DNA of 64,000 nucleotides from positions 96,224 to 160,223 of the forward strand of contig NZ_JOEQ01000030.1 in assembly GCF_000721075.1 (NCBI RefSeq), written 5' to 3'. The DNA is from Streptosporangium amethystogenes. GTDB lineage: Bacteria; Actinomycetota; Actinomycetes; Streptosporangiales; Streptosporangiaceae. Made by a program: the position numbers and the translations under genes. Below, piece after piece: positions 53,131 through 61,140 of the stretch; the first letter of the stretch is position 1, and each line of letters opens with the position of its first letter. The notes below the pieces were generated by a model that made no database searches, was not told the origin of the DNA, and worked only from the letters and a program-made list of their open reading frames with translations.

Positions 53131-53592
53131 TCAGCCGGGGATGCCGGGGGCGTCGGGCAGTAGGTGCGCGTTGGGCTCGCGGGCACGGTCCGCCAACTCG
53201 GGGATCTCCACCACGGTCACCCCCGCCTCCGCGAGCTCCTCGGCCCCGTGGCAGTCGACGAAGAGCAGCGGCTCCCGCCACGCCAGCACCACTCGCCGGA
53301 CGCCGCCGTCCAGGATCAGGCGGGTGCAGGTCCTGGGGCGCGACCTGCGCGCGCTGCACGGCTCCAGGCTGCTGTAGACCGTGGCCCCGGCCAGCCTGGG
53401 GTCGTCCGGGGAGATCTTGCCGAGCGCCGACTCCTCCGCGTGGACGCGGGGGTCACCCTCCCGCGAGTAGCCGCGGGAGATCTCCTCGCCGTCCTCGGAG
53501 ACGACCACGGCGCCGACCGAGAAGGCCGTCTCGGAGGGCGGGCACAGCCTCGCCAGGTCGCACGCCAGCCCCAGCCAGTCGTGGTCGTTCAT
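53131..53592 (-). CDS. RibD-type deaminase domain protein
   Basis: This 153-residue cytidine-deaminase-fold protein has the zinc motifs H51-A-E53 (RVHAEES) and P-C79-x9-C89 (LEPCSARRSRPRTC), the spacing of RibD/diaminohydroxyphosphoribosylaminopyrimidine deaminases. It lacks a reductase domain, but a RibD-C-type reductase gene lies 26 nt upstream in the same direction, so together they may replace a fused RibD in riboflavin or deazaflavin-type synthesis. Other deaminase roles cannot be excluded. Confidence 0.83.
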   Translation of the reverse strand: MNDHDWLGLACDLARLCPPSETAFSVGAVVVSEDGEEISRGYSREGDPRVHAEESALGKISPDDPRLAGATVYSSLEPCSARRSRPRTCTRLILDGGVRRVVLAWREPLLFVDCHGAEELAEAGVTVVEIPELADRAREPNAHLLPDAPGIPG

Positions 53593-53618
53593 CCGGACCT
53601 CCCGGTAGACGGTGCGTG

Positions 53619-54293
53619 TCAGGCCAACAGGTAGCGCAGCAGGGTGACGTCGCCCATCCTGCGGACCTCCGCCAGGTCCATTCTGCGGTGGCGGTCCCGG
53701 GGGAAGTCCCCGTCCAGGACGAAACGCGGGGCGGCGGAGTCCCCGACGAAGAACGGGGCGACGACGAGGTGGAGCTCGTCCACCAGGTCCTGGCGCAGGA
53801 AGCGGGTGTGGACAGAGGTGCCGCCCTCGACCATCAGACGGCGCACTCCCCGCCCGTACAGGTCGGCGAGGACCCGGCCGAGATCGATCGGCTCCCCCGC
53901 GTCGATCACCTCCGCGGCCCCCGCGAGGCGGACGGCGAGTTTCGCCACGGCGGGCGACGCGGCGTAAACAATCTTCTCCGTTTCGCCGGCGGTGAAGAAG
54001 GCGGCAGCCGGGTCGAGGTCCCCGGTGGCGGTCAGCGTCACCTTCGCAGGGGACGGCGGCAGGCCGCGCGCGACCCGCTCCCGCCCGCGCTCCGGCGACC
54101 TGACCAGGAGCCGGGGGTTGTCGCGGCGGACGGTGCCCGCCCCGACCAGGATCGCGTCGCAGCCGGCGCGGACCTCGTCGACCCGGTCGAAGTCCTCGTC
54201 GTTGGAGAGCAGCAGCCGCTGCGGCGTGCGGTCGTCGATGTAGCCGTCGACGGACATCGCGCAGCTCAGCAGCACGTACGGGCGCTCGCCCAC
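53619..54293 (-). CDS. RibD C-terminal-type (pyrimidine) reductase
   Basis: This 224-residue dihydrofolate-reductase-fold protein has the RibD-C landmarks: LLSCAMSVDGYIDD at the N-terminus, DAILVGAGTVRRDNPRLLVR and RRLMVEGGTSVHTRFL. It would reduce the ribosylamino pyrimidine intermediate with NADPH. The GTG at 54293 is set by GGAGG 6 nt upstream; upstream in-frame codons are excluded. It is the first gene of a two-gene unit with the deaminase. Confidence 0.87.
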   Translation of the reverse strand: MGERPYVLLSCAMSVDGYIDDRTPQRLLLSNDEDFDRVDEVRAGCDAILVGAGTVRRDNPRLLVRSPERGRERVARGLPPSPAKVTLTATGDLDPAAAFFTAGETEKIVYAASPAVAKLAVRLAGAAEVIDAGEPIDLGRVLADLYGRGVRRLMVEGGTSVHTRFLRQDLVDELHLVVAPFFVGDSAAPRFVLDGDFPRDRHRRMDLAEVRRMGDVTLLRYLLA

Positions 54294-54447
54294 TCCCCGC
54301 CTCCCCCGGTCAGGCACCGGCCGATCGTAACAACCTTCCACCCGGCCCGCCCGCGGCGGCGTCCACCTTCCCCCATCCCCCGCGCTCCGATATCCGCTGG
54401 TGAACCGCTACGACGGATCTTCCGATCAGCGACGCATGCCCCTGTTT

Positions 54448-54469
54448 GTTTACCTTCTGTTAACCTGAA
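54448..54469. promoter_or_regulatory. PHO box (PhoP-binding direct repeats)
   Basis: Two adjacent 11-nt direct repeats, GTTTACCTTCT and GTTAACCTGAA, share GTTnACC at an 11-nt period, as in Streptomyces PhoP boxes (GTTCACC units). They lie 30 nt upstream of a small frame and 245 nt upstream of the phosphate transporter gene. This implies phosphate-starvation control. Base composition here is AT-rich compared with neighbours. No other gene lies in the flanking 54294-54499. Confidence 0.75.
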
Positions 54470-54499
54470 ACTGAAGCATCCCGGGGTGAGGAGTTCATC

Positions 54500-54649
54500 A
54501 TGCGTGCGGTTCTGCCGGACCTCGGTCACAAAGGCGCCTGTTCCGCTCCTGTCGAGGAGCCGATCGGCCGCCACCTCCACGACCCCGGCGTGCCGCCAGG
54601 AAGCACCGTCCACGCGACCGGCACCGGCCGGGGCAGGGAAGGTACATGA
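54500..54649 (+). CDS. Small leader reading frame 1 of the phosphate operon
   Basis: A 49-codon frame with an excellent ribosome site (GAGGAG, 6 nt before the ATG), starting MRAVLPDLGHKGACSAPVEE and ending GREGT. It is the first translatable frame after the PHO box. Its TGA overlaps the ATG of the next small frame (ATGA at 54646). It has no signal peptide or known family and is rich in Gly, Pro and His. Its strong start and exact chaining into pit suggest it is translated. Confidence 0.5.
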   Translation: MRAVLPDLGHKGACSAPVEEPIGRHLHDPGVPPGSTVHATGTGRGREGT

Positions 54650-54714
54650 CGGCGGGCCACCCGGGGCCCGAGTGTCCAGCAGGCGCCGAGCACGACCGGC
54701 GGCACCGCCTCTGA
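54646..54714 (+). CDS. Small leader reading frame 2 of the phosphate operon
   Basis: A 22-codon frame whose ATG overlaps the stop of leader frame 1 and whose TGA overlaps the pit ATG (TGATG at 54712). It reads MTAGHPGPECPAGAEHDR then RHRL. The pit start has no Shine-Dalgarno of its own, so ribosomes probably reach it by stop-start transfer through this frame. A peptide function is not implied. Confidence 0.42.
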   Translation: MTAGHPGPECPAGAEHDRRHRL

Positions 54715-55694
54715 TGGGATGGACTCTGGCGTTCGCCGCCGTGGCGATCCTCTTCGTACTGGTCAGCGGTGCCAACGACGGCGCCACCCTGATCGGTCTC
54801 GGGCTCAGGTTCCCCCGCTTCCCCGGATGGGCCGCCGCCACGATCCTGGTGGTCGCGCTCTTCGCCGTCCCCTATCTGCTGGGGGTGACCGTCGCGCGCA
54901 CCTTCACCGAGCGGCTGGCCGGGCTCGGCACGAGCGGCGGCGCGGCGGCGTTCCTGGTGGGGGTGGTGATCGCGGTGGCGGTGGTCGCGGCGCTGACCGG
55001 CAGAGGACTGCCGACCAGCCTGACGCTCGCGGTGATCGGAGGCATCGGCGGCGCGGGGCTCGGCGCCGGGCTACCGGTCTCCTGGACCGACCTGGGCACC
55101 GTCCTGGCGATCGGGGCCTGCGCGCCCATGGCCGGGCTGGTCCTGGGCTACCTGCTGGGGACCGTCTCGCGCCGGGTGCCCTCCTACCGCCGCATGTCGC
55201 GGCTGGTGTCCGGCACCCACCTGCTGGCCTATGCGGCCCAGTGCGTGGCATACGCGCTGAACGACGGACAGAAGATGATCGCGGTGGTGAGCGTGGCGAT
55301 CGGCGTGAGCCGCGGCGGGCTTGGCGGGGTCGGCCCCATCGAGGTCCCGCCGGTGTGGATGGCCGCCCTGGTGGCGCTCTTCCTCGCCGGCGCGCTGACC
55401 AGCCTGATCCGTGTCGGAGGGCGGCTGGGCCGCGGGCTGGTCATCACCCGCCCGCTGCACATCGTCACCGCGGAGGCGGCGGCCACCGGCGCCGTCCTCG
55501 GCAGCTCGGCTCTGGGAAGTCCGGTGAGCATGACTCAGTCGATCACCGCAGGGGTGGTCGGCTCGGCGGCAAGTGAGGGAATGAGGAGAGTGCGATGGCA
55601 GGGCGTCGTGAACGTGGGTACGGCATGGCTGGTCACGCTGCCGTCGTCAATGGCGCTGGGCTGCCTCGGCGGTCTCGCGCTGAGACTGATGTGA
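54714..55694 (+). CDS. pit: Low-affinity inorganic phosphate transporter, PiT family
   Basis: This 326-residue protein has about nine hydrophobic segments and the two PiT signature elements, VSGANDGATLIG near the N-terminus and CVAYALNDGQKMIAVVSVAI mid-protein (GANDxA/NDG form). PiT proteins carry metal-phosphate with protons. The ATG at 54714 overlaps the stop of the small upstream frame. The stop overlaps the start of a DUF47 gene, its usual partner. A PHO box upstream suggests control by PhoP, unusual for a classical constitutive Pit. Confidence 0.9.
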   Translation: MGWTLAFAAVAILFVLVSGANDGATLIGLGLRFPRFPGWAAATILVVALFAVPYLLGVTVARTFTERLAGLGTSGGAAAFLVGVVIAVAVVAALTGRGLPTSLTLAVIGGIGGAGLGAGLPVSWTDLGTVLAIGACAPMAGLVLGYLLGTVSRRVPSYRRMSRLVSGTHLLAYAAQCVAYALNDGQKMIAVVSVAIGVSRGGLGGVGPIEVPPVWMAALVALFLAGALTSLIRVGGRLGRGLVITRPLHIVTAEAAATGAVLGSSALGSPVSMTQSITAGVVGSAASEGMRRVRWQGVVNVGTAWLVTLPSSMALGCLGGLALRLM

Positions 55695-56350
55695 GCGGCA
55701 AGGACGGTCGCACCCGGAGGTTCGTGCGCGCCTGGGACGACCTGCGCGGCCGGTCGGGGCAGCGGATCGTCGGACTGGTGAGGAGCCAGGTCGCCGTCGC
55801 GCGGGCGGGAGCCGAACTGGCCCGCTCGACCGCGGCCGGCGAGATCGAGCGGTCCGCCGCGCGCGCCCGGATGGCGGAGGTGGAGCACGAGGGGGACGAG
55901 GCGCGGGCCGAGCTGGTGCGGATACTGCGGCGGGTGCTGGCGACCCCCATCGACAGGGAGGACCTGTTCCGGCTCTCCCGCTCGATCGACGACGTGCTGG
56001 ACCAGCTCCGTGACTATGTGCGCGAACTCGACCTGTTCGGCCCGGAGGACCTGCGGTTCGCGGTCGAGCCCCTGCAGGCGGTGATCGACGGCCTCGACGA
56101 GCTGGAGGGCGCCGTGCTGAAGATGATCGACGCCCCGGGATCGGTCACCATGGCCGTGCTGGACACGCGCAAGGCGTGCAGCCGGGTCCGCCAGCTCTAC
56201 CAGGCCCGGCTCGCCGAGCTGTTCGCCGAGCCGCTGGACATGGACACCCTGCGCAGGCGCGAGCTGCTGTCACGGCTCGACGCGGTGGGCCGCCGGCTCG
56301 GCGAGGCCGCCGACGCGCTCGCCGACGCGATGCTCAAGCGGAGCCACTGA
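55691..56350 (+). CDS. DUF47 (PhoU-like) phosphate transporter accessory protein
   Basis: This 219-residue all-helical protein matches DUF47/PhoU-like regulators: EVEHEGDEARAELVRILRRV, TPIDREDLFRLSRSIDDVLD and LFAEPLDMDTLRRRELLSRL. It probably regulates Pit activity at the membrane face. The GTG at 55691 overlaps the pit stop (GTGA); open sequence upstream in the same frame lies inside pit and is not used. Second gene of the phosphate operon. Confidence 0.88.
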   Translation: MSGKDGRTRRFVRAWDDLRGRSGQRIVGLVRSQVAVARAGAELARSTAAGEIERSAARARMAEVEHEGDEARAELVRILRRVLATPIDREDLFRLSRSIDDVLDQLRDYVRELDLFGPEDLRFAVEPLQAVIDGLDELEGAVLKMIDAPGSVTMAVLDTRKACSRVRQLYQARLAELFAEPLDMDTLRRRELLSRLDAVGRRLGEAADALADAMLKRSH

Positions 56351-56478
56351 AACCGCGCCGCCTTGCCCATCACCGTCTGCCATTCCCCACTCCCTTTTGA
56401 CGAAGGACGACTCTTGTTATGAAATATGTTTAGCTAGAGCGAACAGGCGGCCAAGCCGCTTGACGGAGGGAGCCGTGG

Positions 56479-57108
56479 GTGGGCACATCGGAGCGTCATG
56501 GCGGTGAGGAGCCGGACCGCCAAGACGCCGTCGGAGCCCGGATGCGGCAGTTCCGCAAGGAGCGCGGCCTGACGTTGCGTGGTCTCGCCACCCACTCCGG
56601 GCTGTCCATCGGGTTCCTCTCCCAGGTCGAGCGGGGCATCTCCTCCATCGGCCTGACCGCGCTCAACAGCGTGGCCACGGCGCTCGACCGGAGCGTGGCG
56701 GAGTTCTTCAACGACGCGCCGCCGGAGGGGGAGACCGAGGAGAGGCAGCCATCGGTCTCTCCGCTGCCGAGCCACTTCACGCTCACCCGCTCCGCGACGG
56801 CCGCCACCGAGTACATCTCGGGCCAGCAGACCTACCGCATGCTCTCGGCCAGGGGGCCGAACCTGGTGCTCGAACCGCTACTGGTGCACATCGCGCCCGG
56901 CGGCAGGCGGGAGAACTCCTACGGGCACGCCGGTGAGGAGTTCGCCTTCGTGCTGGAGGGGGAGTTGCTGTACGAGGTCGACGGCGTCGAGCACCGGTTG
57001 CACCCGGGCGACAGCGTCCACCTGAGGTCGACGGTCCCGCACAGCATGTTCAACGACACCGACCGGGTCACCACCGTCGTGTCCGTGGTGACCCCTCGGC
57101 TGTTCTGA
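56479..57108 (+). CDS. XRE-family regulator with C-terminal cupin
   Basis: This 209-residue protein has an N-terminal helix-turn-helix (GARMRQFRKERGLTLRGLAT then LSIGFLSQVERGISSI) and a cupin domain (GHAGEEFAFVLEGELLYEVD, then HPGDSVHLRSTVPHSMFN). Such regulators commonly control amino-acid or polyamine catabolism and bind a small ligand in the cupin. It converges on the kynurenine genes and is a candidate for their regulator. GTG start at 56479. Confidence 0.9.
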   Translation: MGTSERHGGEEPDRQDAVGARMRQFRKERGLTLRGLATHSGLSIGFLSQVERGISSIGLTALNSVATALDRSVAEFFNDAPPEGETEERQPSVSPLPSHFTLTRSATAATEYISGQQTYRMLSARGPNLVLEPLLVHIAPGGRRENSYGHAGEEFAFVLEGELLYEVDGVEHRLHPGDSVHLRSTVPHSMFNDTDRVTTVVSVVTPRLF

Positions 57109-57132
57109 CCTGCTCCACCGCTCGCGCTCTCG

Positions 57133-57180
57133 CCTCGCGAGTGCCGACCCTCGCGAGTGCCGACCCTCGTGAGTGCGGAC
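57133..57180. repeat. Three-copy 16-bp tandem repeat
   Basis: CCTCGCGAGTGCCGAC occurs at 57133-57148 and 57149-57164, with a third copy at 57165-57180 carrying two changes. It lies in the short convergent gap between the cupin regulator and kmo. Not part of any gene. Confidence 0.85.
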
Positions 57181-57200
57181 TCGCGGCGGCGGAGCCGCGG

Positions 57201-58541
57201 TCAGTGCCGGCGCAGGGCGCGGATCGCCGACACGGCCAGCCCGGCCACGGCCAGCGCGCCGAGCGCTCCGGCGGCGACCGCCCGGCGCTGGCGGGAGATG
57301 CGCGGCTGGATCTCGGCGTACGGCACGGTACTGAACGAGACGAGCTCGTAGCGCGAGGTGTAGCGGCCGGGCAGCAACCGCTCCAGGCCGTGCTCGACGC
57401 GCTTGCCCAGCAGGAACGTCCGGGAGGCGACCTTGTCGCGCATCTCGACGAAGTTCGCCAGCGCGAGTTCGGCGATGGTGTCGGCGTGCTCCTTGCGGCG
57501 GGCGCCGTACCGGGCGAGGGCCTCGGGAAAGTCGTCGCCGGTCTCCCGCAGGCAGCGGTCGAGTTCCACGCAGTCCTCGAAGCCGCAGTTGGCGCCCTGG
57601 CCGTAGAAGGGGACGATGGCGTGGGCGGCGTCGCCGAGCAGGCCGACCACGGCACCGGTGCCGCGCACCTGCCAGGGGTGCGCCCGCACGGTGACCAGGT
57701 GCCCGACCGGGTTGTGGGCGTAGTCTCCGGCGAGGTCGGGCATGAGCGCGCGGGCGTCGGCGTAGTTGGCGGCGAAGAACTCCTCGAACCGCTCCGCGGT
57801 GTCCAGTTCCTCGAAGCTGCCGGGCCCCGACTTGGGCCAGAACAGCGTGCAGGTGAAGGACCGGTCCGGGTTGGGCAGCGCGATCATCATCGCCTTGCCG
57901 CGCGGCCAGATGTGCAGCGCGCCGGGATCGAGGGCGAACCCGCCGTCGCGTGCCGGGATCGTCAGCTCCTTGTAGCCGTAGTCCAGGTAGTCCTGGCTGA
58001 AGTCGAAGCCGGGCAGCAGTTGCAGCCGCCCGCGTACCGCGCTGTAGGCGCCGTCGGCGCCGAGCACGACCGGGGCGCCGTGGGTGACGGGCCCGGTGGG
58101 CGTGTCGAAGTCCATCCGTCCCGAGTCGACGTCGAGCCCGGTCAGCCGGTGCTCGAAGAGGGCGCGGACCCCGGGCATGGCCAGGGCCGCCTCCAGCAGC
58201 GTGCGGTTGAGCTCGGCGCGGCTGATGGAGTTGATCGCCCGCTGCCCTCCGGCGCTGTACGGCTGGAAGCCGAGTGTGCCGTCCGGGGCGTGCACCATCC
58301 GGCCCGGCATCGGCAGCGCGGCCTTCAGCACCACCTCGTCCAGCCCGATCCCGCGCAGCGCGTCGATCCCCCGCTCGGAGATCGCCAGGTTGATCGAGCG
58401 CCCGCGCTCCGGCGTCGCCTGGCGCGGATCGGGCCTGCGCTCGTACAGGGTGACCTCGTAGCCTCGGCGGGCCAGGTAGCAGGCCGTCAGACAGCCGACC
58501 AGCCCGGCACCGACCACGGCGACCTCGCCACGGGAGCTCAT
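57201..58541 (-). CDS. kmo: Kynurenine 3-monooxygenase
   Basis: This 446-residue FAD monooxygenase hydroxylates L-kynurenine to 3-hydroxykynurenine. It has the N-terminal GxGxxG motif VVGAGLVGC, ERGRSINLAISERGIDALR typical of KMO, the middle motif LGADGAYSAVRGRL and the FAD-ribityl motif LLGDAAHAIVPFYGQGANCG. A C-terminal hydrophobic segment (AAGALGALAVAGLAVSAI) suggests membrane association, as in eukaryotic KMO. Its ATG overlaps the kynU stop (ATGA), so the two are co-translated. Tryptophan dioxygenase is not in the window. Confidence 0.93.
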   Translation of the reverse strand: MSSRGEVAVVGAGLVGCLTACYLARRGYEVTLYERRPDPRQATPERGRSINLAISERGIDALRGIGLDEVVLKAALPMPGRMVHAPDGTLGFQPYSAGGQRAINSISRAELNRTLLEAALAMPGVRALFEHRLTGLDVDSGRMDFDTPTGPVTHGAPVVLGADGAYSAVRGRLQLLPGFDFSQDYLDYGYKELTIPARDGGFALDPGALHIWPRGKAMMIALPNPDRSFTCTLFWPKSGPGSFEELDTAERFEEFFAANYADARALMPDLAGDYAHNPVGHLVTVRAHPWQVRGTGAVVGLLGDAAHAIVPFYGQGANCGFEDCVELDRCLRETGDDFPEALARYGARRKEHADTIAELALANFVEMRDKVASRTFLLGKRVEHGLERLLPGRYTSRYELVSFSTVPYAEIQPRISRQRRAVAAGALGALAVAGLAVSAIRALRRH

Positions 58542-59920
58542 ACCGGGTTCACCTCCTCGGCGAGCGCGGCGGCCGCCCGCCAGCAGTCGTGGAACGTGGA
58601 GTACATCGGCACGGGGGCCAGCCGGATGACGTCCGGCCGCCGCACGTCGGCGAGGACACCGTGCGTCTCGTGCAGCCGGGCGGCGAGGTCTGCGGCATCT
58701 GTGGTGTCGGGGCCGCCGGCCACCCGCAGGGAGAGCTGCGCTCCGCGCCTGGCCGGGTCGGCGGGCGTGACGATCTCCAGTGGGCGGTCGCGGACGACCT
58801 CGGCGAGCAGCCGCTCCAGGTAACCGGTGAGCGCCAGGCTCCGCTCCCGCAGCGCCGCCATCCCGGTCTCGGCGAACATCCGCAGCGAGACCCTGACCGG
58901 GGCCATGGCCAGGATCGGCGGGTTGGAGATCTGCCAGGCGTCGGCGGTGGGCACCGGGACGAGTTCGGGCCGCATCTCGAAGCGGGTCGCCTGCTCGGTG
59001 CTCCACCATCCGGCCAGCCGGGGCAACTCGGGGTCGGTCACGTGGCGCCGGTGCACGAAGCAGCCCGCGACGGCACCGGGACCGGCGTTGAGGTACTTGT
59101 ACGAGCACCAGGCCGCGAAGTCCACGTCCCAGTCGTGCAGCGCCAGCGGCACGTTCCCCGCGGCGTGCGCGAGGTCCCAGCCGACGACGCACCCGGCCGC
59201 GTGCCCGGCGGCGGTGACGGCGGGGATGTCGAGGAACTCTCCGGTCAGGTAGTTGACCCCGCCGAGGAGCACGAGCGCCACCCGGTGCCCCTCGCGGGCC
59301 AGGTGGTCCACGATGTCCTCGGTGCGCAGGCAGTCCTCGCCGGGGCGGGGGCGCAGCCGGACCACCGTCTCGTCGGGGTCGAGACCGTGGTGGACCGCCT
59401 GGCTGCGCACCGCGTAGCTGTCCGAGGAGAAGGCATGGTCCTCGATGAGGATACGGGTGCGCTCGCCCGCCGGGCGGTAGAAGGTGGCCATCATCAGGTG
59501 CAGGTTGACCGTGAGGGAGTTCATCACCACGGTCTCCTCTGGGGCCGCGCCCACCAGCGCGGCGGCGTCCTCGCGCAGCTCGGCGTGGTAGGGCAGCCAG
59601 GGGTGTACCGCCCGGTGGTGCCCCTCGACCGCGTGCAGCGCCCAGTCGTCCAGCTCGGCCAAGAGCGCGGCGCGGACGGCACGGGGCTGCAGGCCGAGCG
59701 AGTTGCCCGCGAAGTAGGCGACCTCGGGGTATCGGCAGGAGGCGGGAGCGGGCGGCAGCAGGAACTCCTCGCGACGGCAGACCGAGTCCTCGGCGTCGGC
59801 CGCCAGCGCCGCCCGCTCACCGAACTCGCCGTCCGCGCCGAACACGGCGGAACCGCCCCGGCCGGATCCCGCCGAGCCGGGTCCGCTCGGATCACGGAGC
59901 TCCTCGGCCCGCGCGGCCAT
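58538..59920 (-). CDS. kynU: Kynureninase
   Basis: This 460-residue PLP enzyme cleaves kynurenine or 3-hydroxykynurenine to (hydroxy)anthranilate and alanine. Landmarks are FAGNSLGLQPRAVRAALLAE, NSLTVNLHLMMATFYRP, WDLAHAAGNVPLALHDWDVD and the PLP lysine in WCSYKYLNAGPGA. The ATG at 59920 is preferred because it overlaps the stop of a small leader frame; an in-frame ATG at 60001 would add 27 arginine-rich residues. The N-terminal 40 residues are low-complexity and longer than usual. Confidence 0.92.
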   Translation of the reverse strand: MAARAEELRDPSGPGSAGSGRGGSAVFGADGEFGERAALAADAEDSVCRREEFLLPPAPASCRYPEVAYFAGNSLGLQPRAVRAALLAELDDWALHAVEGHHRAVHPWLPYHAELREDAAALVGAAPEETVVMNSLTVNLHLMMATFYRPAGERTRILIEDHAFSSDSYAVRSQAVHHGLDPDETVVRLRPRPGEDCLRTEDIVDHLAREGHRVALVLLGGVNYLTGEFLDIPAVTAAGHAAGCVVGWDLAHAAGNVPLALHDWDVDFAAWCSYKYLNAGPGAVAGCFVHRRHVTDPELPRLAGWWSTEQATRFEMRPELVPVPTADAWQISNPPILAMAPVRVSLRMFAETGMAALRERSLALTGYLERLLAEVVRDRPLEIVTPADPARRGAQLSLRVAGGPDTTDAADLAARLHETHGVLADVRRPDVIRLAPVPMYSTFHDCWRAAAALAEEVNPV

Positions 59921-59967
59921 CACGCCGACGTCCTGATCGCCGGACCTCCGGCACGCTCGCTCGTCAC
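59920..59967 (-). CDS. Small leader reading frame ahead of kynU
   Basis: A 15-codon frame, VTSERAGGPAIRTSA, begins with GTG after a strong AAGGAG ribosome site and ends in a TGA that overlaps the kynU ATG (TGATG). It would supply ribosomes to kynU, whose own ATG has only a weak site. It holds no tryptophan, so a classic attenuator reading tryptophan is not indicated. Confidence 0.38.
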   Translation of the reverse strand: MTSERAGGPAIRTSA

Positions 59968-60007
59968 ATCGTCTCCTTCTTCCCCGCCAATGTTCACTCA
60001 TGCTGAA

Positions 60008-60023
60008 CTCAAGTGAAATTGAG
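60008..60023. promoter_or_regulatory. CTCAA-N6-TTGAG inverted repeat upstream of kynU
   Basis: A 5-bp inverted repeat with a 6-nt spacer lies 41 nt before the kynU leader frame, in an AT-richer stretch. It may be the operator of the cupin regulator; no matching copy is seen at that regulator's own promoter, so this remains a guess. Confidence 0.35.
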
Positions 60024-60082
60024 AGTACGAGACGATTCAGGCAGTGTGCTTTGCGGATGAAAGGTTCTGCGGGGATCCGGTT

Positions 60083-61129
60083 TCAGGATGACGGAGCGTC
60101 ACCCGCAGGCACCGCCACCCTCCTCGACGAGCGGTTCAGCAGCGGCAGCACCTCGGCGCCCAGCAACTCCACGCCACGGTCGTCGGTGAGGCCGTGCGGC
60201 GTGCCGAACTCCACCCGGTGCGCGCCCGCGTCGATGAGGGCCTGGGCCTGCGCGGCGACCTGCTCCGGGTCGCCGGAGAAGGCGAACAGGTCGAGCAGGT
60301 CGTCGGGGATCAGTCGTCCGGCGGCCTCGTCCCTGCCGTCGTCGACCAGCTCCTTGACCCGGCCGAGCAGGTCGGCGGGGACCTCCACGGTCGGGTCGAG
60401 GTCGGCGACCACCGCGAGGTACATGGCCACCTCACTGCGTGCCCTGGCTCTGGCCGCGGCACCGTCGACGTCCACGACCGTCACCGCGCCCAGGACGACG
60501 CCCACCTCGCCCGGGTCGCGTCCGGCCGCCGTCGCCCCGGCCACGACCCGCTCACGGATCACCCCGACCATCGCCGGGTTCGCGCTGCCGCCCACCTTGA
60601 TCTCGTCGGCGATCCGCCCGGCCAGCGCCGCGCCCTTCGGCCCCCACGCGCCGAGCAGCAGCGGCGGCCGGGCGCGGTGTACCGGGTAGCGCAGCCGGGT
60701 GCCCGGTGTCAGGCGGAACATCTCCCCCTCGTACCCTCCGGCGTCGCCGGCCAGCAGCCGGTAGACCACCTCGGCGGCCTCCGCCAGCGCGGTCAACGGC
60801 CGGGGCTGGGTGATGCCCACGGCGCCGAGCCAGGTGCCGCGTGCCAGGCCCAGGTAGGCGCGGCCGTGCGAGGCCAGGTCAAGGGCGGCGAGCTGGCCGG
60901 CGATCTCGTACGGCGCCGCCGAGTAGGGGTTGAGGCAGGCCGCGCCGAGCCGCACCCTCTCGGTGGCGGCGGCCATCTCCAGCAGCGGGAAGATCGGCGG
61001 CTGGTACATCAGGTCGCCGAACACGCTCAGCACGTCGAAGCCGTGCTCCTCGGCGCGGCGCGCGAGCCGCGCGTAGTCACCGGCCCGCTTGTCGCTCTGC
61101 AGGCCGAGACCGATCTCGACAGTGGTCAT
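60083..61129 (-). CDS. LLM-class flavin/F420-dependent oxidoreductase
   Basis: This 348-residue luciferase-like protein has the family segments HGFDVLSVFGDLMYQPPIFP, RVRLGAACLNPYSAAPYEIA, GRAYLGLARGTWLG and PPLLLGAWGPKGAALAGRIA, closest to methylene-H4MPT-reductase-like F420 enzymes. The ATG has GAGGTGA 5-6 nt upstream. It is the last gene of the leftward catabolic operon; the 162-nt gap to kynU holds the kynU promoter. Hydride donor is inferred from family. Confidence 0.86.
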   Translation of the reverse strand: MTTVEIGLGLQSDKRAGDYARLARRAEEHGFDVLSVFGDLMYQPPIFPLLEMAAATERVRLGAACLNPYSAAPYEIAGQLAALDLASHGRAYLGLARGTWLGAVGITQPRPLTALAEAAEVVYRLLAGDAGGYEGEMFRLTPGTRLRYPVHRARPPLLLGAWGPKGAALAGRIADEIKVGGSANPAMVGVIRERVVAGATAAGRDPGEVGVVLGAVTVVDVDGAAARARARSEVAMYLAVVADLDPTVEVPADLLGRVKELVDDGRDEAAGRLIPDDLLDLFAFSGDPEQVAAQAQALIDAGAHRVEFGTPHGLTDDRGVELLGAEVLPLLNRSSRRVAVPAGDAPSS

Positions 61130-61140
61130 CGGGGATCACC

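Noticed and set aside
57133..57180. Short tandem repeats as a CRISPR array
   Set aside because: The units are 16 bp and directly adjacent with no spacers, and there are no cas genes.
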